In this document: positions 42,803 to 51,014 of the stretch, piece by piece | Position numbering within the stretch: the first letter of the stretch is position 1 | How the letters are laid out: each line of letters starts with the position of its first letter | Source: SG8-4 sp964598225 | GTDB lineage: Bacteria; Planctomycetota; Phycisphaerae; Sedimentisphaerales; Anaerobacaceae | Length of the DNA stretch: 64,000 bases | Direction: 5' to 3' | Assembly (NCBI GenBank): GCA_964598225.1 | Contig: CAZRBG010000007.1 | Coordinates: 1 to 64,000, forward strand | Notes under the pieces: model-generated | Database searches by the model: none | What the model saw: only the letters and a program-made list of their open reading frames with translations | What the model was told of the DNA's origin: nothing | Position numbers and translations under genes: made by a program

Positions 42803-44569
42803 ATGACAAGTAAAAGATGCAGCAATTCAGAATCACGTCTCGTCGGGAAACTATTGCCAGTGCTGGCTATCCTGCTGGGGGTTGTTGCCGCAGCAGATGC
42901 CGCCGTGAATTGGCAGCGCAAGAGCACCACGACCGGGGATATGCCCGTTCCAAATGATGGCAGCCAGCAAACATGCTGCGTGGTTGCGGACATTGACCAG
43001 GACGGCATAGACGACTTCGTAGTGGGCGAGCGCACTCAGACGCCGTCGGTCGTGTGGTACAAATATAACGGCAAAGGCTGGGACAAGCACGTGATAGACG
43101 ACACGAAGAAAAGGCCGGAGGCCGGTGGCGATTCGTACGATATCGACGGGGACGGAGACCCGGACATTGTTCTCGGCCAGGACGCCAGCGGCAACAATAT
43201 ATGGTGGTGGGAGAATCCCCATCCGGACTTCTCGAAGCCCTGGACCTGCCGCAATATCAAGAGCTCGGGCGGCCGCAAGCACCACGACCAGACCTTCGGA
43301 GACTACGACGGAGACGGCAAAACCGAATTTGTGACGTGGAACCAGAGAGCCAAGAAGCTGCTTCTCTACGACATTCCGGCCAATCCTAAATCGACCGAGC
43401 CGTGGTCTGCAAAAACGATTTATTCATGGGCCTCGGGGCGCGAGCGAGAAGGCTTTCCGTCGATCCCCACCGATATCGACGGAGACGGCAAGGTCGATAT
43501 TGTCGGTGGCGGACGCTGGTTCTCCACAAGGAGTCCCCAGGACAAGCATCAGGGGGGCACAAATTACAAAGAACACGTCATCGATGCCGACATGGCCTTT
43601 ACCCAGTGCGCAGCCGGTCAGCTCGTAAAGGGCGGCAGGCCCGAGGTCGTATTCTCCCCGGGCGATATGAACGGCGACGCGAAGTGGTACGAGTGGAACG
43701 GCACAAAATGGGTCGCCCATACGCTGCGGCACGTAATACACGGCCACACCTGCGAAATCCGCGACGTGGACGACGACGGCAACCTCGACATATTCATCGG
43801 CGAGATGGGCAAGCCGGGCGCCGGCGATAATGCGAAAATTTATATATGGTACGGCGACGGCAAAGGCAACTTCGAAGAGACCGTCGCTTCCAAAGGCCAG
43901 GGAATACACGAAGGCAAGCTCGCCGATCTCGACGGCGACGGCGACCTTGACATTCTCCTTAAGCCATACAATCACAACTCACCCCGCATGGACGTCCTGC
44001 TGAACTCCGGCGGCGGATGGGAAGTGCTGTTCGACGGCTCGGACATGGACAAGTGGCAACAGAGTAAATGGGTCATCAACGAAGAAGGCTGGCTGACCAG
44101 ACAAAAGAAATCCGGGATGTTGTGGACCAAAGAGCGTTTCGGAGATTTCGTTCTCGATCTCGAATTCAAGACTGAGGGCAACAGCGGCATCTTCATCCGC
44201 ACGGACAATACGAAAAATCCCGTGCAGACCGGCATCGAAATACAGGTCTTCAAACCGGTTGCCAAACCGACAAAACACAGTTGCGGCGCTATCTACGACG
44301 CTGTAGCGCCGACCAAAGAGATGACAAAGGCCGGCCGGTGGAACCATATAGCGATAACCGCCCGCGACAACGAGATTGACGTCGTCCTTAATGGGGAGCA
44401 GATCATCAACATGGACCTGAACGAATGGAAGACACCTCGCAAGAATCCGGATGGATCACCGAACAAGTTCCGAACAGCCCTGAAGGATTTCAAACGCGAA
44501 GGCCACATCGGCTTCCAGGACCACGGCGCTAACGTCTGGTACCGCAACGTACGCATCAAGCGGCTGTAG
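42803..44569 (+). CDS. Exported FG-GAP/VCBS propeller fused to a DUF1080 domain
   Basis: A 588-residue exported protein. A signal peptide covers about 1-32. Residues about 35-410 are FG-GAP/VCBS repeats with calcium loops (DIDQDGIDDFVVGE, DIDGDGDPDIVLG, DIDGDGKVDIVGG, DLDGDGDLDILLK), forming an integrin-like propeller. Residues about 415-588 are DUF1080, a jelly-roll domain annotated as 3-keto-disaccharide hydrolase (blocks WEVLFDGSDMDKWQQ, GDFVLDLEFKTEGNSGIFIR, GRWNHIAITARDNEIDVVLNGE). ATG at 42803 has AGGAG seven bases upstream. The fusion suggests the enzyme domain is presented on a binding scaffold. Confidence 0.88.
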   Translation: MTSKRCSNSESRLVGKLLPVLAILLGVVAAADAAVNWQRKSTTTGDMPVPNDGSQQTCCVVADIDQDGIDDFVVGERTQTPSVVWYKYNGKGWDKHVIDDTKKRPEAGGDSYDIDGDGDPDIVLGQDASGNNIWWWENPHPDFSKPWTCRNIKSSGGRKHHDQTFGDYDGDGKTEFVTWNQRAKKLLLYDIPANPKSTEPWSAKTIYSWASGREREGFPSIPTDIDGDGKVDIVGGGRWFSTRSPQDKHQGGTNYKEHVIDADMAFTQCAAGQLVKGGRPEVVFSPGDMNGDAKWYEWNGTKWVAHTLRHVIHGHTCEIRDVDDDGNLDIFIGEMGKPGAGDNAKIYIWYGDGKGNFEETVASKGQGIHEGKLADLDGDGDLDILLKPYNHNSPRMDVLLNSGGGWEVLFDGSDMDKWQQSKWVINEEGWLTRQKKSGMLWTKERFGDFVLDLEFKTEGNSGIFIRTDNTKNPVQTGIEIQVFKPVAKPTKHSCGAIYDAVAPTKEMTKAGRWNHIAITARDNEIDVVLNGEQIINMDLNEWKTPRKNPDGSPNKFRTALKDFKREGHIGFQDHGANVWYRNVRIKRL

Positions 44570-44712
44570 CTTTGAAACTGATTTACAGTGCTAATCCTTT
44601 AGCTGTGAATTAACAGAAAGTAAGGAAGTTAAGAAGATAAGAAGATGAGAGGACATGAGCTCACCTGTTCCTATCTTCTTATCTTCTCTCTTTTCTTCGT
44701 GTCTGTTCGTGG

Positions 44713-46869
44713 CTACTTTTCTTTTAGTGATGTGACTTTACAGGCAATGTCACCGGAGAAGGACGGCACGGATATTCGCAAGGGGCCGTCGGTGACTGGC
44801 ACGCGCTCGTTCTTAACTACTTTACCCTCGTGCGTATGCCACCACTGGACGTTGTAGGTCCCGGGATCGAGAGCTTCAATCTCAATGGTCGCCCTGTTGA
44901 TCTTGGCAGGCTTATTATTGTCGACAATCCGGTTCCACCATATCGCGCTGCCATCGGCAAGCCAGATGTACGCACGGTTGCTGCCCTTGTAGCCTAAAGC
45001 GCGCAGCCGGTCATCAGAGAGAGTAGATTTAATCGGCTTTAGGCCGACAAAAGACACATCGGCCAAGAATTTCGCGAGGGGCCGGTAGTGGTGATAGGCA
45101 TTTTGCCTGTCGAGCTGATCCCACCACCAGAACATCGCCGTTCCGGATGATCCGGCAAAGGCAGAAGCCCAGAGACAGTTGTGAAAATGCACACCTTCGC
45201 CGTCGCGTTTCATGTCATCGCTGAGACCCCATTTTGGATTCGCCAGGCCGAACTCACCGATCAACACGGGCTTATCAGATGCGTGCTCCCGGAGGAATTC
45301 TGTCTTGTCAATCAAAACGGCGACTTCATCCTTGTAGTCTTCTTTTGTGTTCGGGCGCATATAGTGGTGCAACTGACCGATGTCCAGCCGGGAATGGCGG
45401 CAGTCTTTTGCTGAAGGGTGCCACGTGCTGGTCGTTCGCAGATGCTTGTGAGGATCGATCTTCTCAAGATACTCACCAAGTTCATCGTAAAAACGCCCGG
45501 TCGGCAGCCCCGGATCGATCTCGTTGAAGTACTCCCACGCGGCAACGTTAGTCGAATAACCCCAGCGCGCTACGGCGTAGCGCATCAGATTCTTCGCGTC
45601 CTTCACAGCTCGATCATACTCGGCACTGGATGGGTCGGACAGCAATTTCATGTACAGGTCTCTGGTTATCAGGCAGAGCATCAGATATATGCCGTTACGC
45701 TCGGCTGCTTCCACGAGCTTGTCCAGCATGAAACAGTCGATTTGATTGTAGTACCCCCGCGCCGGGCGGTTCACGTCGGCTTCCCAAAGCAACTCCATCA
45801 TGCGGCCGGCCTCTTTAAGTGAAAGATCATCTATCCATATTGTGCCGGAACCGGTCTTTCGCAGAGCCAATCGCCCAAGCCAGCGGTCATTTTCACCGGT
45901 TACAAACTTGCAGGTAAACTTTGTCCATCCGCCACCATCGCGAGGATTGAAACTTGTGACTTCGGCGTTATGGGGCATTTCCACCTTCAGCGTCGCCCTG
46001 CAATCGGATTTGAATCGCCCGGTGAGTTTGTAGTGTGTACCAGGCCGCAATCCCACGGGATGTGACGGCGAAACGTTTATCGATGCATTTTCGTCCCCGC
46101 CTATGCGGATGCATTTACGGCCATTGTAAGCGTTATCAACATCGGGCATCGGCACAATAGGCGCGTTGCGGCTCCACGACCTGTCCCAGACGCTCTTTCG
46201 GGCCTCGATGGCCATCGCCCAATCCTCGCAGCACGTCCAGACTCGTAGGAAGTTGGCGCCGTTTTCTGACAGCTTGCGGAAAATCTCCTCCGCTTTCGTC
46301 AGGTTGACATACTGGCCCTCGCCGACAAACGCCACGTTCTGGCCGATGGCAAAGAACGGATCGCCTTCGGTGAAACCAAGAAAACGGGGATCTTCGGGAT
46401 CGACCTGAAGGAATCCCTTGTTGGATGACGGGATGCAAGTGAAGCGCACACTCTCCGAGCTAAACTTACCTGTGCCGTCTCTCAGAATTGCCCTGGCGAT
46501 GTAGGCTCCTTCTTCGCTCGGCGCAAATCTTGCTCTCCACGTTCCGGCGCCCCCGGCGTAATACCAGTTTGCCCTGTTTCGCCGCCCATCGAGTTTTCGC
46601 CGCTCGTAGTCCTGCATGAAAAAAGCGGGGACCGTAAGCCGCCGTCCGCCGGGAGTCGTAATCATGGCCGTCAGGTCGATTTCTTCCGGATCGAACGGAT
46701 TATCGTATTGAACGTCCACTCGTATGAGCAGTTCCAGCTTTTCGTACTTGCCTGCGCTTTGTGCCTCCACTTCGATCTCAATATTGCGGCCAAGGCCGGT
46801 ATCCAGACTAAGAACAACGACCAGCAGGTTTACGAGCATTAGTTGCAGTCTTTTTCGCATCTGCAGCAT
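44713..46869 (-). CDS. Exported glycoside hydrolase with DUF5060 and a GH5-like (clan A) barrel
   Basis: A 718-residue exported enzyme. A signal peptide lies at about 5-27. A DUF5060 beta domain follows at about 30-145 (VQYDNPFDPEEIDLTAMI, AGTWRARFAPSEEGAY). The barrel begins near 160 (FFAIGQNVAFVGEG, FLRVWTCCEDWAM) and is interrupted at about 245-365 by a carbohydrate-binding-like insert. Catalytic acids are expected in AWEYFNEIDPG (acid/base) and PVLIGEFGLANP (nucleophile). The substrate is not evident. A GGGG site precedes the start. It is convergent with the FG-GAP gene. Confidence 0.85.
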   Translation of the reverse strand: MLQMRKRLQLMLVNLLVVVLSLDTGLGRNIEIEVEAQSAGKYEKLELLIRVDVQYDNPFDPEEIDLTAMITTPGGRRLTVPAFFMQDYERRKLDGRRNRANWYYAGGAGTWRARFAPSEEGAYIARAILRDGTGKFSSESVRFTCIPSSNKGFLQVDPEDPRFLGFTEGDPFFAIGQNVAFVGEGQYVNLTKAEEIFRKLSENGANFLRVWTCCEDWAMAIEARKSVWDRSWSRNAPIVPMPDVDNAYNGRKCIRIGGDENASINVSPSHPVGLRPGTHYKLTGRFKSDCRATLKVEMPHNAEVTSFNPRDGGGWTKFTCKFVTGENDRWLGRLALRKTGSGTIWIDDLSLKEAGRMMELLWEADVNRPARGYYNQIDCFMLDKLVEAAERNGIYLMLCLITRDLYMKLLSDPSSAEYDRAVKDAKNLMRYAVARWGYSTNVAAWEYFNEIDPGLPTGRFYDELGEYLEKIDPHKHLRTTSTWHPSAKDCRHSRLDIGQLHHYMRPNTKEDYKDEVAVLIDKTEFLREHASDKPVLIGEFGLANPKWGLSDDMKRDGEGVHFHNCLWASAFAGSSGTAMFWWWDQLDRQNAYHHYRPLAKFLADVSFVGLKPIKSTLSDDRLRALGYKGSNRAYIWLADGSAIWWNRIVDNNKPAKINRATIEIEALDPGTYNVQWWHTHEGKVVKNERVPVTDGPLRISVPSFSGDIACKVTSLKEK

Positions 46870-46898
46870 CGAGATTCCCCGGTGTACTTACAGTTCAG

Positions 46899-48263
46899 TT
46901 ATGCAATAGACTTATGAACATCTCGGATCGAGTCGATGATGTAATCGTTGATACGTTGTGTGTATTTCGGCCCGACTCGGACCTGGACGAAACGGTCGTA
47001 AACGCCTAATGTCTGTCGGCAGCAATCGGGACCGTACTCGATCTTTCTGCCGTGCGGGCTGTTGAACGATGGCCAGTCCGGATGCCTGGCTCGCTTGTTG
47101 ATTACGGATTCCTGGATGGGCAGCAAGACCGAACCCGACATTCTGCCCGCCGGGACGTTCCTTTCCCTTAGTTCGTTTATGCAGCGGTCGCGCGTCGCTC
47201 TGTCTTTCATCTCGAAAAAGACGGCGTAGCCTATGTCGCCGTCCGGATCGGGTCGATGCCGCAGACAGATGCCGGGCAGGTCCTTGATTCCCTCGTAGAT
47301 GGCTCGACCATTGGCGCTAAGCGTGGCGATCATAGTATCGAGCTTCGACAATTGCGCGCCAAGCACAGCTCCGGTTAGCTCGCTCATCCTGAAATTCTCG
47401 CCGGCAAAAGTCTGCACCTGACTCGGACCCGAGCGATCCAGAAAGAGGCTCCGGATCGTCCCCATATCGTGGAAACGGGCCGCGCGCTCGTAGATAAGCG
47501 GATCGCTCGTCACGACGGCCCCGCCCTCGCCGGAGGTCATAGTCTTATTGATCTGAAAACTGTATATGCCCACATCTCCGATGGAACCCAGTTTCTGGCC
47601 GCAATACGAGCCGCCGACGCATTGGGCACAGTCCTCCAGGACCGCCACTTTATGCTTGTGCGCGATCTCCATAATCGGATCCATATCGCAGGGCCCGCCA
47701 AGAAGGTGGACCGCGATAACGGCCTTCGTGCGGGGCGTAATCTTGCGCTCAAAATCTTTTGGATCGATATTGAGCGTCTCGTCGATATCCGCGAAGACGG
47801 GCAAAGCGCCCGCATGGACTACGCAGGTATAGTCCGACCACCAGGTGTAGGCCGGGACGATCACTTCATCGCCGGGTCCGATTCCGAGTCCGGTCACGGC
47901 ACAATCCAGAGCAGCGGTGCCGGAGGTAACACCGAGCGCGTAATTTGCCCCCATGTACTTGGCGAAATTCTCTTCGAAGCGCAACACCTTCGTAGGCTTG
48001 CCCGGTCCCCAGTATCTAAAAGGAGAACCTGACTCCATTACTTCCATCAGCGCCTGCTCTTCCTGCTCGTCGAAAAATTGTGGCCCGATGAAACCTGGGT
48101 TGATCTTTGATATGTCTCCGGATGCGGTTGCGCCTGCTGTCGTAAGTCGTCGGATCGACAGGCCCAGCGCTGCGCCGCCAACAGCGGCACAGCTTCTCGC
48201 CATAAACTCCCTGCGGGTGGGTCTTTGTCTTGCAGAATCTTTCGTATGATTTATCGTGCTCAT
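46899..48263 (-). CDS. Tat-exported DegT/DnrJ/EryC1/StrS-family aminotransferase
   Basis: A 454-residue PLP enzyme of the sugar aminotransferase family. The N-terminus contains TRREFMARSCAAVGGAALGL, a Tat signal. The PLP lysine is in SFQINKTMTSGEGG (Lys240); other blocks are GVTSGTAALDCAV, DEVIVPAYTWWSD, AVHLLGGPCDMD and VLEDCAQCVGGSY. Family members normally act in the cytoplasm on nucleotide sugars, so export of a folded cofactor-containing form is unusual. The start at 48263 has AGGAG. It lies 67 bases downstream of the HtrA gene on the same strand. Confidence 0.9.
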   Translation of the reverse strand: MSTINHTKDSARQRPTRREFMARSCAAVGGAALGLSIRRLTTAGATASGDISKINPGFIGPQFFDEQEEQALMEVMESGSPFRYWGPGKPTKVLRFEENFAKYMGANYALGVTSGTAALDCAVTGLGIGPGDEVIVPAYTWWSDYTCVVHAGALPVFADIDETLNIDPKDFERKITPRTKAVIAVHLLGGPCDMDPIMEIAHKHKVAVLEDCAQCVGGSYCGQKLGSIGDVGIYSFQINKTMTSGEGGAVVTSDPLIYERAARFHDMGTIRSLFLDRSGPSQVQTFAGENFRMSELTGAVLGAQLSKLDTMIATLSANGRAIYEGIKDLPGICLRHRPDPDGDIGYAVFFEMKDRATRDRCINELRERNVPAGRMSGSVLLPIQESVINKRARHPDWPSFNSPHGRKIEYGPDCCRQTLGVYDRFVQVRVGPKYTQRINDYIIDSIRDVHKSIA

Positions 48264-48330
48264 TTTCCGTCTCCTTATAAATCCCGCTTGTGGGATACAT
48301 AATCGACCTGCTAAAGACAGTGTTATTATT

Positions 48331-49743
48331 TCAAAGTCTCCGAACTTTTTTGGGCTGCGCTCTGAGCCTGACTCTGTACGGCCGCTGGACCTGCCCAAAC
48401 ACTCCAACGCGGATGCGCATGATCTTTAGCTCCACCACGTCGCCGGGGTTTACCTTCTCCATCTCCAGCGAGAGTTCCCGGATGTTGCTAACGGTGGCGT
48501 TGTTAATCTCGATGATAAGATCGCCCCGCTCTATGCCCGCCCGACCGGCCACTCCATCGGACTCTACTTGAGTCACGATCAAAACCGGGTATGCGCTGTC
48601 GAAACCGAATTTCCTCGCAACCCGCCGGTTCAATCCCGAGACTTCCATCTGAAAGAAATCGCTCACGAGTACGCGGCCATCGGGCAGCGGCCGGGCTTTC
48701 ATCGTCAAACTGGCGCTTCTGGTCCGCATAGGAGCACCAGGCCTTAGATATTTGATCTGTATCGGTTCGCCGACTTGCTTATCTATCATTTTAATGTAGA
48801 AATCAAGTACGCTGGTGAGCTTGCGCCCGTCAATTTCGATGATTATGTCGCCTGCTGCGATTCCTTTTTCGTCGGCAGGGCTGGCCTTGCTCACAGAGTC
48901 CACGACGAGTCCGGCGTACTGCCCAGCCTTTTTCATCCGGCCGACAACCAGTCCCAGACGAACGCGGCGGAGCTTCTCCGGCATGAGCATCTGACTCAGG
49001 TTGTCGGCAAGAGTATCGACCGGTATTGCAAAGCCGATGTTCTGCGCCTCGGCCCGGATTGCGGTATTGACTCCGATCAGGTCGCCGTTAACATTCAGAA
49101 GAGGCCCGCCGCTGTTGCCGGGATTGATGGGAGCATCGGTCTGAATCAGCCCGCGAAGCCACATACCTTCGGCCACCTGGATGTCCCTTCCCACTGCGCT
49201 GATGACGCCACTGGTGACCGTGTTGGAATAGCCGTAAGGATTGCCGATCGCAATGACTGTCTCGCCGATCATCAGATCGTTGCTTCGGCCCAGGTGAATG
49301 AAAGGCAGCTTTTCGTCGGTGTCGACGGTCATGACGGCAAGATCTTTCGTCTCATCGGTACTGATTATTTCAGCCGGGAAGTCGCGCCCGTCGCTGAATA
49401 CCACTTTAACTTTCTCGGCACCCTGGATCACGTGCGCGTTGGTGATGACGTAGCCGTCTTCGTGTACTATCAGGCCCGAACCCAGCACCGCGACCTGCCT
49501 CTGAAATCTCGGTCCCCACAGATCGAACATATCGGGCCAAAGATAGCCAGGGCCTCGCGGAGCAGCCATAATACGCTCACCGGCAATGTTCACGACCGCC
49601 TCGTGCGTATCCTGGTACACTCTCGTAACGGGCGTGTGTCTGTCGGAGGCCTGCTTGGGTTGAGCCGATGACGCCGGACTAACAGGCCCGGTCAAGAGCA
49701 AATAGACAACAACTAATCCCCCAGGTAAGTCCCATTTTCTCAT
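48331..49743 (-). CDS. HtrA/DegP-like serine protease with two PDZ domains
   Basis: A periplasmic quality-control protease of 470 residues. A signal peptide lies at about 8-27. The trypsin-like domain shows the triad: His in ITNAHVIQG, Asp in DETKDLAVM, and Ser in PINPGNSGGPL. Two PDZ domains follow at about 270-345 and 365-455 (KGIAAGDIIIEIDG and AGIERGDLIIEIN). GGAGG lies eight bases before the ATG at 49743; a longer frame reaches 49758. The aminotransferase gene follows closely. The C-terminus is Arg-rich (QPKKVRRL). Confidence 0.93.
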   Translation of the reverse strand: MRKWDLPGGLVVVYLLLTGPVSPASSAQPKQASDRHTPVTRVYQDTHEAVVNIAGERIMAAPRGPGYLWPDMFDLWGPRFQRQVAVLGSGLIVHEDGYVITNAHVIQGAEKVKVVFSDGRDFPAEIISTDETKDLAVMTVDTDEKLPFIHLGRSNDLMIGETVIAIGNPYGYSNTVTSGVISAVGRDIQVAEGMWLRGLIQTDAPINPGNSGGPLLNVNGDLIGVNTAIRAEAQNIGFAIPVDTLADNLSQMLMPEKLRRVRLGLVVGRMKKAGQYAGLVVDSVSKASPADEKGIAAGDIIIEIDGRKLTSVLDFYIKMIDKQVGEPIQIKYLRPGAPMRTRSASLTMKARPLPDGRVLVSDFFQMEVSGLNRRVARKFGFDSAYPVLIVTQVESDGVAGRAGIERGDLIIEINNATVSNIRELSLEMEKVNPGDVVELKIMRIRVGVFGQVQRPYRVRLRAQPKKVRRL

Positions 49744-49812
49744 AGCTCTAACCTCCAAATAACCTGCTCAAAATATCGGTGACAGTCTGCATTCGACAAA
49801 TTGCTTTTGATT

Positions 49813-50907
49813 ATGATAACAGATTCAATTAGCATGACAATCCAAAGATTGGTTACGCTTGCAGGTAGGCTCATGACAAATCGTGAAGATGCAATGCCGG
49901 AAGTGCTAAAAGGCGGCTTTAAATCTTTTGGCACACCGCACCCCACAACAGTCGATGAATGGGAAACACGCAAGATCGAACTGCGAGACACGCTGAAGCG
50001 ACTGCTCGGCGATTTGCCTCCTCTATTCACCCCCGATGTGGAGATACAGGATAAAGAGACAAGACGCGGACACACACTCGAAGAATTCACCTTTGACAAC
50101 GGGGTCGGCGACACCGTGTACGGCTATTTGCTTATCCCTGCCGGTCACGAAGGACGCGGCCCGGCGATACTCTACAATCATTATCACGCCGACAGATATG
50201 AGCTGGGCAAGGAGGAGGTGCTTACTAAAGAACATCCACAATTGGACTTCACAACAGGCGAAGAACTCGTGCGTAAAGGTTACATCGTACAGGCAATCGA
50301 TGCATACGCCTTCGGCGAGCGCCGCTTCCAGGGGCCGGCGGGAAATGAGGAAGAAGGTAGATTAACAGAATCATCTCTTTTCAAGACCTTCCTTTGGCAG
50401 GGGCGAACCCTGTGGGGGATGATGGTTCGCGACGATATTCTGGCGCTGAACTATCTGGCTTCACGACCGGAAGTCGATCCGGGTCGCATTGCAGTTATGG
50501 GAATGAGCATGGGATCCACACGGACATGGTGGGCCGCGGCTCTCGACGAGCGCATCAAGGTCGCGATCAGCGTCGCCTGCCTGACACGTTACCAGAATCT
50601 GATTGCTCACGGGTCGCTTCGAGAGCATGGGATATATTATTATGTACCCAATATGCTGGCCGAAGGCATCGATACCGAATCGGTGATAGGTTTGATCGCG
50701 CCCCGACCGCACCTGACTTTGACCGGAGACAAAGACGGAGGCTCACCCGGCGACGGCGTAAGGATAATCAACTCTTTCCAGCAAGATCTTTATAAGCTTT
50801 ACGGCAGGCAGCGGAACTTCCTTGGCATACTCTATCCCGGAGTTGGCCACACCTACACACCCGAAATGTGGGAAGAAACGCTGCGCTGGTTGAAAAAGCA
50901 TCTTTAA
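49813..50907 (+). CDS. Alpha/beta hydrolase (dienelactone hydrolase / acetyl xylan esterase-like)
   Basis: A protein of about 364 residues with no signal peptide. The nucleophile elbow is IAVMGMSMGSTRTWWAAAL (Ser in GMSMG). An acid is expected in the LTLTGDKDGGSP region, and the histidine in LYPGVGHTYTPEMW. Conserved features of the dienelactone hydrolase group include the YNHYHADRYELGKEE block and the RDDILALNYLASRPEVDPGRI lead-in. Several starts are possible (49813, 49834, 49873); the last has an AGGTAGG site. It is divergent from the HtrA gene. The substrate is unknown, but a role in deacetylating glycans fits the neighbourhood. Confidence 0.8.
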   Translation: MITDSISMTIQRLVTLAGRLMTNREDAMPEVLKGGFKSFGTPHPTTVDEWETRKIELRDTLKRLLGDLPPLFTPDVEIQDKETRRGHTLEEFTFDNGVGDTVYGYLLIPAGHEGRGPAILYNHYHADRYELGKEEVLTKEHPQLDFTTGEELVRKGYIVQAIDAYAFGERRFQGPAGNEEEGRLTESSLFKTFLWQGRTLWGMMVRDDILALNYLASRPEVDPGRIAVMGMSMGSTRTWWAAALDERIKVAISVACLTRYQNLIAHGSLREHGIYYYVPNMLAEGIDTESVIGLIAPRPHLTLTGDKDGGSPGDGVRIINSFQQDLYKLYGRQRNFLGILYPGVGHTYTPEMWEETLRWLKKHL

Positions 50908-50926
50908 TTGTACGCTCAGTGCATTC

Positions 50927-50995
50927 TGTCATTCCCGCGAAGGCGGGAATCCAGAAACGCGAACGCAATAGATTCCCGCCTTCGCGGGAATGACA
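50927..50995. repeat. MITE/REP-like inverted repeat with 25-base arms
   Basis: Perfect inverted 25-base arms (starting TGTCATTCCCGCGAAGG) at 50927-50951 and 50971-50995 flank 19 bases. Each arm also contains a smaller palindrome (TTCCCGCGAAGGCGGGAA). It lies between convergent genes and may serve as their transcription barrier. Confidence 0.8.
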
Positions 50996-51014
50996 AGTGG
51001 CGACTGCACACAGC

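Noticed and set aside
44570..44712. Short plus-strand frame starting near 44645
   Set aside because: The sequence is an AAGAAGATAAGAAGATGAG / TCTTATCTTCTC type low-complexity inverted stretch between two convergent genes, not a gene.
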